DNA of 10,833 nucleotides from an uncultured Alistipes sp. (GTDB lineage: Bacteria > Bacteroidota > Bacteroidia > Bacteroidales > Rikenellaceae), in the NCBI GenBank assembly GCA_900550925.1, contig URTU01000067.1:1-10833 (forward strand), read 5' to 3'. The translations under genes and the position numbers were made by a program. Under the pieces are notes generated by a model that had not been told where the DNA came from, did not search any database, and worked only from the letters and a program-made list of their open reading frames with translations. This document shows, one piece after another, positions 1 to 6,857 of the stretch (position 1 is the first letter of the stretch; the number at the start of each line of letters is the position of its first letter).

Positions 1-203
1 ACAAGTGGGCCGAGGTGCTCGAGGCCGATGCCTTCTCGCTCTTCAAGGAGAAGGGTATCTTCAACCGCGAGGTGGCCGACTCGTTCCGTGAGAACATCCT
101 CTCGAAGGGCGGAACGGAGCACCCGATGAAGCTCTACGTCGCCTTCCGCGGCCACAAGCCCGAGACGCGCGCCCTGATCGAGAAGATGGGTCTCGGCAAG
201 TAA
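1..203 (+). CDS. M3-family metallopeptidase (peptidyl-dipeptidase Dcp-like), C-terminal fragment
   Basis: The reading frame is open from the left edge (first full codon at 3, KWAEVLEADAF) to TAA at 201-203, so only about the last 66 residues of a longer protein are present. The segment FRENILSKGGTEHPMKLY followed by FRGHKPETRALIEKMGLG matches my memory of the extreme C-terminus of M3 thimet-type zinc peptidases, especially peptidyl-dipeptidase Dcp (F-R-E-x-I-L-S-x-G then R-G-x-x-P near the end). The family removes C-terminal dipeptides from peptides. The zinc site (HExxH) lies upstream of this window, so activity cannot be judged here. A strong terminator 30 bases downstream makes this the last gene of its transcript. 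Oligopeptidase A is the main alternative within the same family. Confidence 0.85.
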   Translation, partial: KWAEVLEADAFSLFKEKGIFNREVADSFRENILSKGGTEHPMKLYVAFRGHKPETRALIEKMGLGK

Positions 204-232
204 CGGATCGGACGGTCTCGGATTGCACCGTC

Positions 233-266
233 AAAGAGGCTGCCCCGTCGGGAGCAGCCTCTTTTT
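233..266 (+). terminator. Rho-independent terminator after the M3 peptidase
   Basis: A perfect 11-bp stem (233-243 aaagaggctgc pairs with 254-264 gcagcctcttt) encloses a 10-base loop and runs into T residues. It begins 30 bases after the peptidase stop codon. Confidence 0.9.
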
Positions 267-486
267 CGTGCGGCGGTACGGCGGTGCAGTGAACCAGTTG
301 TTTTGGACTGTCGCTTGGGCGCGGGAACCGCCTCCTGCCATCCTCCGCCTCTTGAGCGCCGAGCTCCCTCTACCTTGCTGTCGGTTTTGGCGGAACCTTG
401 TTTTATGCGGCCGGGTTCTGGTGAGGGCAGCCGGTGTCTTCTGGATTGCCGTTTTAGAAGGTGATGGTGCACTCGCCGTGTGCATG
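267..486. other. Intergenic spacer between convergent genes, no gene seen
   Basis: This spacer lies between the rightward peptidase and the leftward lipoprotein gene, with a terminator at each end. The short open frames here have no start context, no recognisable protein features and no conserved neighbours. I see no RNA gene or repeat. Confidence 0.6.
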
Positions 487-519
487 AAAAAACCGTCTGC
501 GGAGGGCAGACGGTTTTTT
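487..519 (-). terminator. Bidirectional rho-independent terminator for the fimbrillin/LRR lipoprotein unit
   Basis: A perfect 14-bp inverted repeat (487-500 with 506-519) surrounds a 5-base loop. The stem core is ccgtctgc/gcagacgg, and its outer six pairs are A:T, so each strand ends in a run of U. It lies 25 bases beyond the lipoprotein stop codon on the minus strand and could also stop rightward read-through. Confidence 0.9.
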
Positions 520-544
520 CGTATGCGGATTCGGATCTCCCGGA

Positions 545-2389
545 TCAGAAGGTCTCCAGTACGAAGCCGGCATTGAGCAGTTCGCTCCAGTTCGAGTCGC
601 TTCGGTACTGCTCTGCGAGAGCGGCCGGTACGCGCAGCTTCTTCGTCGTGCCTTCGGCTACGGACGTGCCGACATTCTCCAGGGTGTCGCCGCTGATTTC
701 AACGACCGCGTCGGGGTTGAGCAGCGTGATTTCGGCCAGCGCCGTGCAATTCTGGAAGCACGTCTTGTCGATGGTCGCAACGGATGCGGGTACCGTGACG
801 GTGGGCAGGGCCGTGCAGTCGCGGAAGGTCGAAGCGTCGAGTGTCTTGATGCCGTCCGGGAGCTTCACATAGGTCAGGGCCGTGCAGCTGTCAAAGGCGC
901 TGTCCGAGATGGAGGTGACGCTGTTCGGGATGATGATGCTCTTGAGTGACGAGCAGCCCTTGAAGGCCTTGCCGCCGATGGTCTCGAGCGTTTCGGGCAG
1001 GGTGACTGAAGTCAGATTCGTGCAGCCGGTGAATCCCGGGTTGTTGATCTTCGTCATGCCCGAGGGCAGGATGATGCTGCCCAGCGCGGTGTTGCCCTTG
1101 AAAATTCCTCCCAGACCGAACTCGCCGTCGAAGCTGATGTTCGAGAGATCGACGTCGATGGGGTCCGTGCCGCCCTGTGCGGCGTACATGCGTTTGACAA
1201 GTGCGTCAATGACGGCCAGCTGTCCGCCGTCCCGGTCGAACTGAACGTCCTTGGTTGCGTTGGCCGCGAAGTAGAGGTCACTGCCCATGCTCGTGAGCTG
1301 CTCTTCGCTCATGTTGATCGTGATGGTCCCGTCGGCGTTTTTGGTATAGATCGTGTCGAAATTGACCCAGCGGTCACCCAGACGGACGGCGAAGTCGGCG
1401 TCGGCAGGGAATACCATCGAATCATTGGACTGTACCTCGATGGTCATGGCATAGCCCTTGCCGGACTGGAAGGCCGTACCGGCCTTGGCACGTGCGACCA
1501 TTGAATAGGATGTGTAGCTTTTGGTCCCGTCGCCGTTGTCCTTCTCACGCGTAACCAGACCGCGGAAACGCAGCGGACGGTCGCTCAGATCGACCGGCAG
1601 CATGACGGCGTAGAACTTGCAGGCGTTCTCCTTCGAGGTGTAGCCGGTGATGTCGAGGCCGCTCGAAGTGCTGCTGCCCAGCTGGAAGTTGATCGTGTGC
1701 GACGAGCCGTCGATGATCGCTCCCGTACCCATGTTGACGGTGTAGTTGCCTGCGATGGGACCGTCCTGATCCTCGGTGTACATCTTCAGCTGCGAGAGGT
1801 AGATCTTCTCGCCCTCGGCCACCTGATCCGTCGTGTAGAGCTTCAGCTGCAGGTAGGCAAGCACCGGCTGGAACTGGAAGTGAACCTCGCTGTACCGGGT
1901 AAGGCCGGTCGTCTCGGCGATGCAGAGCTGGCTTTCGGCGTAGGAGGTCTCGTTCTGGTTGACCGGCAGCGTGAAGGTCACCGCCTCCGAGTTGTTGCTC
2001 TGGTGGATGGTGTGGTGCGTTTCGTTGTAAGGATAGTAGGCGCGGAAGTCGTGGGTCTCGGCGCTCTCGTTCCAGACAAAGCCTTCTGGAGTGACGAAGA
2101 TGGCTCCTCCGCTCTCGGTGGCGCTGCCATAATTAAAAATGCCCCAGTTGTCGCCGGTTGCCTGGTGGTAATAGACGCCGAGCTGCTCCGTTCCATTCCA
2201 TGTGAGGGCTCCGAAGTTGTCGCCCTTGAATTCGGCGCGGCTCGACGGGCTGGAGGTGTCGTAGCCCGCATTGTGGGCCGTAACGGTGATGGGCGTACCC
2301 TTCTGTTCGGGACCTTCGGGCGTTACGTCCGGATTCTTGGCACACGAGAAGGCGGTCAGAACTCCAAGCAGAAATATAAGCTGTTTCAT
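545..2389 (-). CDS. Surface lipoprotein: fimbrillin-like N-terminus plus BspA-type leucine-rich repeats
   Basis: The start at 2389 gives 614 residues beginning with a lipoprotein signal peptide (MKQLIFLLGVLTAFSC, lipid-accepting Cys16). An ATG two codons upstream (2395) is equally usable. The frame stays open to 2530, but that extension reads through the small upstream ORF in another frame and hides the signal peptide, so I reject it. Residues ~25-300 resemble the fimbrillin/Mfa-like fold (...RAEFKGDNFGALTW..., FRAYYPYNETHH, FQFQPVLAYLQLKL). Residues ~425-575 hold five BspA-type repeats of about 23 residues with the pattern F-x-x-C-T-x-L-x-x-x-x-x-P-x-x-x-x-x-I. These repeats usually act in adhesion or protein binding at the outer surface; that role is inferred here. 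The gene follows a small ORF carrying a poly-G run and ends at a bidirectional terminator. An unusual linker at ~300-425 is not recognised. Confidence 0.88.
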   Translation of the reverse strand: MKQLIFLLGVLTAFSCAKNPDVTPEGPEQKGTPITVTAHNAGYDTSSPSSRAEFKGDNFGALTWNGTEQLGVYYHQATGDNWGIFNYGSATESGGAIFVTPEGFVWNESAETHDFRAYYPYNETHHTIHQSNNSEAVTFTLPVNQNETSYAESQLCIAETTGLTRYSEVHFQFQPVLAYLQLKLYTTDQVAEGEKIYLSQLKMYTEDQDGPIAGNYTVNMGTGAIIDGSSHTINFQLGSSTSSGLDITGYTSKENACKFYAVMLPVDLSDRPLRFRGLVTREKDNGDGTKSYTSYSMVARAKAGTAFQSGKGYAMTIEVQSNDSMVFPADADFAVRLGDRWVNFDTIYTKNADGTITINMSEEQLTSMGSDLYFAANATKDVQFDRDGGQLAVIDALVKRMYAAQGGTDPIDVDLSNISFDGEFGLGGIFKGNTALGSIILPSGMTKINNPGFTGCTNLTSVTLPETLETIGGKAFKGCSSLKSIIIPNSVTSISDSAFDSCTALTYVKLPDGIKTLDASTFRDCTALPTVTVPASVATIDKTCFQNCTALAEITLLNPDAVVEISGDTLENVGTSVAEGTTKKLRVPAALAEQYRSDSNWSELLNAGFVLETF

Positions 2390-2414
2390 GGTCATGCGGT
2401 TTTTTGACGGTTTG

Positions 2415-2598
2415 CTATTCGGGCCAGTCGGTGTCTTCCCACGATACGGCTTCAACGGTTCCTGCCGTGGTGCTCTGGGCAAAGCCTTTTTCGATTTGTA
2501 CGTGCACGATCTGCATGTCGGGTGCTTCATACGGCATCCGCTGCAGAAGGTCTCCCCCCCCCCATGCGGAGGTTCATCTGTTTGGTAGCGGTTTGCAT
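2415..2598 (-). CDS. Small acidic ORF with GFA motif, interrupted at a G10 tract (apparently OFF)
   Basis: Reading from ATG at 2598 gives MQTATKQMNLRM, then a run of ten G (minus strand, 2563-2554), after which the frame is lost and stops at TGA 2529-2527. Removing one G gives an uninterrupted 60-residue protein ending at TAG 2417-2415. That protein contains YEAPDMQIVHVQIEKGFAQS and an acidic aromatic end (WEDTDWPE). The same core occurs in the small ORF at 9380-9556, so the restored frame is the biological one. An internal ATG at 2537 could give a 40-residue form independent of the tract. The stop lies 25 bases before the lipoprotein start, which suggests co-transcription and possibly translational coupling. 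There is no signal peptide. The function is unknown to me. Confidence 0.72.
2554..2563 (-). repeat. Homopolymer tract, 10 x G on the coding (minus) strand
   Basis: Ten consecutive C on the plus strand lie inside the 5' part of the small ORF. Nine G would keep the small ORF open and ten break it. Eleven would join its start to the frame that runs into the downstream lipoprotein. Homopolymers of this length are prone to slippage both in cells and in sequencing. Confidence 0.95.
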
Positions 2599-2634
2599 GA
2601 TGGTAACTTTTTTAACCTATATAAAATTCGGCTG

Positions 2635-2642
2635 CAAAGGTA
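2635..2642 (-). promoter_or_regulatory. Candidate Bacteroidetes -7 box for the small ORF/lipoprotein unit
   Basis: The minus strand reads TACCTTTG, a full match to TAnnTTTG, 36 bases upstream of the small-ORF ATG at 2598. No TTTG -33 box is found at the usual 19-base spacing. An A-rich stretch (AAAAAAGT) lies 9 bases before the ATG, and the same octamer precedes the other small ORF. Confidence 0.55.
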
Positions 2643-3147
2643 CTCTTTCTTTGATGCGCCGACCCGGATTTTTTGTCAAAAAAGAGGGAATAATAGCCGA
2701 AAATGCCCGGTTTGAGGGGCTGACCCGATTGAAAGATGCGTGTCGGGTGGACGTTTGTGGCTGTTTGTACGGTCGGATCGGTTTTGGGGCGTTCCCTCCC
2801 CGGGAACGGGTTCCGGGGGTCTTTGCGCTCTGTCGCACGGCAGCTTCCGAAGGATGGAATGCCTGGTTCCCTCTGTCGGGCGGACAGGGTTGCGAGGCGC
2901 CGGATGCCGGAGTGTCAGGAGCGTATCGCGGTGGAGGAATGTCGGGGCTTCGCGTGACACGCACCACCTCCCGTACAATGTGCGGCGGGCGGAGTGTGCC
3001 CTCCTTTGGTTGTTCGGTCCCGGACCGGAGTGCTGTCGGGAGTTCCGGCCGGTGCGAGATGTTGGGCGGATTTGTTGGGCAGGTTGTTTGCGCCGGCATT
3101 GCCGGTCCGGACCGATGTGTTCAGCCGAGAGGGTCGGTTGATTGTCG

Positions 3148-3345
3148 CCTGCCCGGGCTGCCCGGCTTGTCCGGTCGTTCGGGGTTGTCCGGTCTTGCGT
3201 GCCCGATTTGTCCGGTCTGTGTCAGATTTGCCCGGCTTGTCCGGCTTGTCCGGTTGTTCAGAGTTGTTCGGTTTTTGCCTGTCCGGCTTTTGTCAGTTCG
3301 GACAGCCCGGCCAGTCCGGTCAGTTTGTTCCGCCCGGTGCGGTCC
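3148..3345. repeat. Degenerate short tandem repeats built on TTGTCCGG
   Basis: The octamer TTGTCCGG occurs five times between 3176 and 3255, with near copies (TTGCCCGG, CTGTCCGG, AGTCCGG) on both sides. Spacing is irregular (about 9-30 bases). The pattern looks like eroded expansion of a short GC-rich unit rather than protein-coding repeats or CRISPR. Confidence 0.75.
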
Positions 3346-3398
3346 TTCGCGGCCGGCTTTTCGGTCGGGCCGCCCCCTTTTGCTATTCGTCTATTCGT

Positions 3399-3436
3399 CC
3401 CGTCCGGCCTTCTCTGTCCCGTCCGGCCTTCTCTGT
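3399..3436. repeat. Perfect 19-bp tandem duplication
   Basis: The unit CCCGTCCGGCCTTCTCTGT is present twice, head to tail (3399-3417 and 3418-3436), followed by a partial third copy. Just upstream, CTATTCGT is also doubled (3383-3398). Both point to recent slippage in non-coding DNA. Confidence 0.9.
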
Positions 3437-3657
3437 CCCGCCCGGTCTTTTCCTAACGCCTGTCCCGTCGGTCCCGCCTGTCACTCCTGTTGCAGTTTGC
3501 CCCGCCACTTTTTTCATCCTGCCACCGCTCGGAAGGTCGGCGGCCGGTGTAGGGCGAGGCCTGCAAACGGAGGGAAAGAATCTGGGGTGGGGAAACTTGG
3601 GGGGGGCTGTCTGGGGCTTGATGACGCCTGAAAATACCAGAAGACGCCCGCAAACGA

Positions 3658-3687
3658 AAAACCCGCAATTGGCTGACTGCGGGTTTT
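3658..3687 (-). terminator. Rho-independent terminator of tRNA-Gln
   Basis: A perfect 10-bp stem (3658-3667 with 3678-3687) has a 10-base loop. On the minus strand it reads AAAACCCGCA...TGCGGGTTTTT, ending in U residues. It starts 5 bases after the tRNA 3' end, so it should end the leftward tRNA transcript. Confidence 0.88.
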
Positions 3688-3692
3688 CGGTG

Positions 3693-3763
3693 TTGAGCTA
3701 CCTGGATTCGAACCAAGAATAACAGGACCAGAATCTGTTGTGTTACCATTACACCATAGCTCA
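3693..3763 (-). tRNA. tRNA-Gln (anticodon CTG)
   Basis: The minus strand folds into a 71-base cloverleaf. The acceptor stem is TGAGCTA/TAGCTCA with discriminator A. The D arm is GTGT-AATGGTA-ACAC, the anticodon loop is TTCTGGT (anticodon CTG) and the T arm is CTTGG-TTCGAAT-CCAGG. No CCA is encoded, as is usual in Bacteroidetes, so it must be added by nucleotidyltransferase. The last anticodon-stem pair (ACAGA with CCTGT) is an A-C mismatch next to the loop. All other stems are sound apart from one T-G wobble in the T stem. The gene has its own promoter (3781-3811) and terminator (3658-3687), so it forms a single-gene unit divergent from the nucleoside transporter. Confidence 0.95.
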
Positions 3764-3780
3764 ATGACGTTTTGGTGATG

Positions 3781-3811
3781 CAAATGTAGAACTTTATTTT
3801 GCAATTACAAA
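3781..3811 (-). promoter_or_regulatory. Bacteroidetes-type promoter of tRNA-Gln
   Basis: On the minus strand, TTTG (3811-3808) is followed by a spacer of exactly 19 bases and TACATTTG (3788-3781). This matches the known -33/-7 consensus TTTG-N19-TAnnTTTG. The -7 box ends 17 bases before the mature tRNA 5' end. It is the cleanest promoter in the window. Confidence 0.85.
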
Positions 3812-3833
3812 GAAAAATCAAAAAAAAATTTCG

Positions 3834-3841
3834 TACATTTG
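3834..3841 (+). promoter_or_regulatory. Candidate -7 box of the nucleoside transporter
   Basis: TACATTTG on the plus strand fits TAnnTTTG and lies 60 bases before the transporter ATG. No TTTG -33 element is present at the expected distance; the region there is A-rich. A Shine-Dalgarno-like AAGGA lies at 3894-3898, close to the ATG. Confidence 0.5.
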
Positions 3842-3901
3842 TTCTAATCGTTCCGAAAGAGAACCTTACAGAACCTGAAACGTACACTAAAACAAGGATT
3901 T

Positions 3902-5284
3902 ATGGGAATCAAATCGCGTCTCATCATCATGAACTTTCTCCAATTCGCCATTTGGGGATCCTATCTTGTCTGTATCGGCAATTTCCTCGGCCGCGTGGGG
4001 CTGGGAGAGTATATCTCCTGGTTCTATGTCGCGCAGGGGGTTGTCTCGATCTTCATGCCCGCGATCATCGGGGCCATTGCCGACAAGTTCATCGAGCCGC
4101 AGCGCCTGCTCGGCATCTCGCACCTCACGGCTGCCGTCTTCATGCTGGTGGCCGCCTGGTTCGGTTTCCAGGCCACGGAGCTGACCCTCGCCGGCGAGGC
4201 GACCTCCATCGGCCCGATCTTTGCAGCCTACTGCCTGAGCGTGGCCTTCTACATGCCGACGATCGCCCTTTCTAATACCGTGGCCTTCTCGATCCTGAAG
4301 AACCGCGGATTCGATACTGTCCGGGACTTCCCGCCGATCCGTGTCTTCGGTACCGTCGGCTTTATCGCCGCCATGTGGCTCGTCAACTTCGTCGGATTCG
4401 GCGGTGCGGGCGTTCAGACAGAGCTTCACGAAGGAGTGGAGACCCTCGCGCTCGTCCCCATGGCCTCGCAGTTCACCTACATGCAGCTGATCGTCTGCGG
4501 AGTCCTCGGCCTGGTGCTCGGTCTCTATGCCTTCAGCCTTCCGTCGTGCCCCATCGACCGTTCGGCCGCTGCCGGGCAAAAGTCCCTCGCCCAGCGCCTC
4601 GGTCTGGATGCCTTCGTGCTGTTCAAGCAGCGCAAGATGGCCCTCTTTTTCCTCTTCTCGATGCTGTTGGGCGTGTCACTGCAGATCACAAACGGATATG
4701 CCACCCCTTATATCAACAGCTTTGCCGCGACGTCCGAAAGCTGGTTTGCCGAAAACCCGACCCTGCTGGTCTCCGTCTCGCAGGTCTCCGAGGCGTTGTG
4801 CATCCTGCTGATTCCGTTCTGCCTCAAGCGGTTCGGCATCAAGATCGTCATGCTGATGGCCATGTTCGCCTGGGTGCTGCGCTTCGGCTTCTTCGGAATC
4901 GGCTCCACGGAGAGCATCGTGGGCATCGTCCTGCTCTTCCTCTCCTGCATCGTCTACGGCGTGGCGTTTGACTTCTTCAATGTCTCCGGTGCGCTCTTTG
5001 TCGAGCAGGAGGCCGCAAAGCCCATGCAGGCCAGTGCGCAGGGGCTCTTCATGCTGATGACCAACGGCATCGGCGCCTCGGTCGGCACCTGGATCGCCGG
5101 CAAGATCGTCTCGCACTATTGCGACTGGCAGGGCGGCTTCCTGGTCGCCCGCGAAGGTGTGGCCGGGGGCTGGTCCGCCACGTGGCTCATCTTTGCCGGC
5201 TATGCCCTTGTCGTGGGTGTGGTCTTCGCAATGGTCTTCAAGTACAGGCACAACCCCGAGGCGCTTGGCAACGTAAAGCATTGA
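3902..5284 (+). CDS. nupG: NupG-family nucleoside:H+ symporter (MFS)
   Basis: This 460-residue integral membrane protein has about 12 hydrophobic segments. It matches my memory of E. coli NupG along its whole length. Shared stretches include the N-terminal FLQFAIWGSYL, FPPIRVFGTVGFIAAMWLV at ~140, LGLDAFVLFK...LFFLFSMLLG...LQITN at ~235-265, IVYGVAFDFFNVSGALFVE and ASAQGLFMLMTNGIG at ~350-390, and WLIFAGYA...MVFKYRH near the end. The family imports purine and pyrimidine nucleosides across the inner membrane using the proton gradient. The protein is some 40 residues longer than E. coli NupG (418), mainly in loops (for example the VGFGGAGVQTELHEGVETLALVPM insert at ~162-184). The start is chosen because the first transmembrane segment begins within ten residues. 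It stands alone, divergent from tRNA-Gln. XapB is a close paralogue, so exact substrate range is not settled. Confidence 0.93.
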   Translation: MGIKSRLIIMNFLQFAIWGSYLVCIGNFLGRVGLGEYISWFYVAQGVVSIFMPAIIGAIADKFIEPQRLLGISHLTAAVFMLVAAWFGFQATELTLAGEATSIGPIFAAYCLSVAFYMPTIALSNTVAFSILKNRGFDTVRDFPPIRVFGTVGFIAAMWLVNFVGFGGAGVQTELHEGVETLALVPMASQFTYMQLIVCGVLGLVLGLYAFSLPSCPIDRSAAAGQKSLAQRLGLDAFVLFKQRKMALFFLFSMLLGVSLQITNGYATPYINSFAATSESWFAENPTLLVSVSQVSEALCILLIPFCLKRFGIKIVMLMAMFAWVLRFGFFGIGSTESIVGIVLLFLSCIVYGVAFDFFNVSGALFVEQEAAKPMQASAQGLFMLMTNGIGASVGTWIAGKIVSHYCDWQGGFLVAREGVAGGWSATWLIFAGYALVVGVVFAMVFKYRHNPEALGNVKH

Positions 5285-5371
5285 TTCTTTCCGATTCCCG
5301 TCGGAGACCCCGTGTGAGGCTTCCGGCCGGGACGGGATGGAGGGCTTTCGGCCTCGGTCTCTTTTCTTATG

Positions 5372-5407
5372 GACGGGCGGCGGTTTTCCACTGCCCGCCT
5401 TTTTTGC
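5372..5407 (+). terminator. Candidate terminator after the nucleoside transporter
   Basis: An imperfect hairpin, GGGCGGCGG against CTGCCCGCC with a two-base internal mismatch and loop TTTTCCA, is followed directly by six T. It lies about 90 bases past the stop codon. The stem is weak compared with the others in the window, but the T run is good. Confidence 0.45.
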
Positions 5408-5632
5408 GGCCATACGGGGCGCGAGTGTGCCGTCCGGAGAAGTTACCGTCTACTTAGTGAAAATCGTTCTGTGGGCGGCAAACGGGCTTTTCAAGGCGTT
5501 TTTTGCCTGTTGCGGCCGATTCCACCGGTGCGGATGCGCTTCATCGGGATGCGGTTGCGGTTGGCCTGCATGTGTGATGCGCCGAGTGCCTGCCCCTTCG
5601 GGTGAGCCTGGCCCTGCGCAGACGCACACGTA
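5408..5632. other. Intergenic region between convergent transporter and nuclease genes
   Basis: Apart from the terminators on both sides I see no gene, RNA or conserved repeat here. The long plus-strand frame starting near 5337 is the antisense shadow of the nuclease gene. Confidence 0.5.
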
Positions 5633-5674
5633 TATAAAAGAAGCGGCGACACTCCCGTTTCGGAATGTCGCCGC
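5633..5674 (-). terminator. Rho-independent terminator of the nuclease/lipoprotein unit
   Basis: A perfect 9-bp GC-rich stem (5643-5651 gcggcgaca with 5666-5674 tgtcgccgc) is extended by further pairs toward the loop. On the minus strand it leads into TTCTTTTATATA. It lies about 75 bases past the nuclease stop and is the only strong terminator on the minus strand between it and 9556. Confidence 0.85.
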
Positions 5675-5747
5675 CGTGTGGGCCCTTCGGCCCGTTGTCC
5701 GTCTCTGTCTGTTCGCAGTCGGCGGTGTCCCGCCGGCTGTTGTTGCA

Positions 5748-6857
5748 TCAGAAGGAGGAGAAGGTACTCCAACTGCCGTTCTGTTCCGCTGCGGCCTCCA
5801 CGTCGTCGGGCAGGTTCGCAAAGAAGTCGAAGCCCGTCAGCCGTTCGATCTCGTCGACCGAAACCACGTAGTTCGTCCAGCTGTCCGAGTACTGCCGGTG
5901 CTCGAACCAGGCGCCAACCGCCATTGCCGACGTGATCGTGCTGCCCGATCGCTTCACCTTCAGCACCACCTTGAAGTAGTAGTTCGGTACGGGGCACTGC
6001 TTCGAGTCCTTGGCCGGCTTGATGTAGGTGATGCTCTCCGAGCCGCCCGTCGTGCGGAAGACGGCTCCCGTGGCGATGTAGAGCGAGTCGCGCGTCGGAA
6101 CCTCGCCGCGCACGGCCGTCTCGAACTGCTCCCAAATCCCGCCGTTGAACTTGTCCTGAATCTGCGGTGTCGAGTTCGTGGCGTAGAACGTCTGCTCCTG
6201 CATCGTGCTGTTGCCGTTGCGGTCCGCATTCGGAATCTGGTGCCCGCGGGCGTAGTATGTCGAACCAACATTTACGCCGTAGCCGCCGTCCTTGAGGTTG
6301 ATTTGCTGACTGGCCGGAATGTTGGGGTTCTGTTTCCAGTTCGGCCGGCTCAAGGAGCCCATGTGTCCCGCGGCCAGCGGGTAGGCGACCCACAGGGCCG
6401 TGTAGAGGTTGCGGTCGTAGTACATCGTATAGTTGCGCTCTCCGGCCCAAAGGGTGTACTCCTGCGCCGTGGACGAGGTGCTTTTGGCCGGAAGCTCCAG
6501 CCAGCCGCTGTGGCTCGTCGCGGGCTGCGGGGTCGTAAACCATTTCTCAGCCGAAGTGTATGTCGCACCGGTTGCCGTGGTGGCGACGGCCCACACCGTG
6601 TAGTCGGTTGCGGGCCGCAGCCCCGTCAGCGTTGCCTGGGCGTGTGTCCCGGTGACGGAAGCAGCGACACTGCCCGTGTCGCTGCCGTCCGAGGATGCGT
6701 ATCGGAACGCAATTCCTCCCGAGGCGTACTCCCAGTTGGTTCCGGTGCAGGAGACCATTGCGGACGTTTCCGACTGCACGGTCACATAGGGCGCTGCATC
6801 GAATCCCGGGGTAGGGTCCGGGGTGGGAGGTGTTACCTCACCACCCCCGCCCGGAGT
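5748..6857 (-). CDS. DNA/RNA non-specific endonuclease with N-terminal Fn3-like domain, lacking a proper start
   Basis: The frame is open from the codon after a TGA (6860-6858) to TGA 5750-5748, about 369 codons. It begins with a Gly/Pro/Thr linker (TPGGGGEVTPPTPDPTPG), then a fibronectin-III-like domain (...ATLTGLRPATDYTVWAVATT...), then a complete NUC (Endonuclease_NS) domain. Counting from the GTG at 6785 (345 residues), the active-site signature ARGHQIPNADR is at 179-189 (catalytic His182). The metal-binding region TNSTPQIQDKFNGGIWEQFE is at 203-222 (Asn214). The family cuts DNA and RNA outside the cytoplasm. No ATG, ribosome site or signal peptide exists at the natural N-terminus, and the 6785 GTG would cut into the Fn3-like domain. 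The frame is the same as that of the upstream lipoprotein, so this may be the detached end of a longer fusion. Confidence 0.85.
   Translation of the reverse strand, partial: TPGGGGEVTPPTPDPTPGFDAAPYVTVQSETSAMVSCTGTNWEYASGGIAFRYASSDGSDTGSVAASVTGTHAQATLTGLRPATDYTVWAVATTATGATYTSAEKWFTTPQPATSHSGWLELPAKSTSSTAQEYTLWAGERNYTMYYDRNLYTALWVAYPLAAGHMGSLSRPNWKQNPNIPASQQINLKDGGYGVNVGSTYYARGHQIPNADRNGNSTMQEQTFYATNSTPQIQDKFNGGIWEQFETAVRGEVPTRDSLYIATGAVFRTTGGSESITYIKPAKDSKQCPVPNYYFKVVLKVKRSGSTITSAMAVGAWFEHRQYSDSWTNYVVSVDEIERLTGFDFFANLPDDVEAAAEQNGSWSTFSSF

Larger units (their letters stand above)
2643..3656. other. About 1 kb GC-rich, low-complexity intergenic region, no supported gene
   Basis: Long frames are open here on both strands (for example 2522-3631 plus). 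Their translations are dominated by Arg, Cys, Gly, Pro and Ser, carry no recognisable domain, and overlap one another. This is what GC-rich DNA with few stop codons produces by chance. The section 3140-3500 is pyrimidine-rich on the plus strand and full of short degenerate repeats. A run of eight G is at 3599-3606. Confidence 0.7.

Noticed and set aside
1697..2407. Plus-strand open frame of 236 codons antisense to the fimbrillin/LRR lipoprotein
   Set aside because: Codon-bias shadow of the real gene on the minus strand. Val/Arg/Gly-rich with no start context.
2396..2530. N-terminal extension of the LRR lipoprotein to an ATG at 2530
   Set aside because: It would bury the lipoprotein signal peptide 47 residues in, and it lies over the small ORF, whose own frame carries the conserved core.
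3148..3345. CRISPR-like array
   Set aside because: The repeated unit is only about 8 bases, spacing is irregular and there are no unique spacers of constant length.
2522..3631. Long plus-strand open frame of 369 codons, and the 242-codon frame overlapping it (2994-3722)
   Set aside because: The translation is Arg/Cys/Gly/Pro/Ser-rich with no domain. It overlaps the small ORF on the other strand and competes with other open frames over repeat DNA, and the second frame runs into the tRNA gene. Best explained by lack of stop codons in GC-rich sequence.
3453..3887. Minus-strand open frame of 144 codons spanning the tRNA
   Set aside because: It contains the tRNA gene, its promoter and terminator, and translates to low-complexity sequence.
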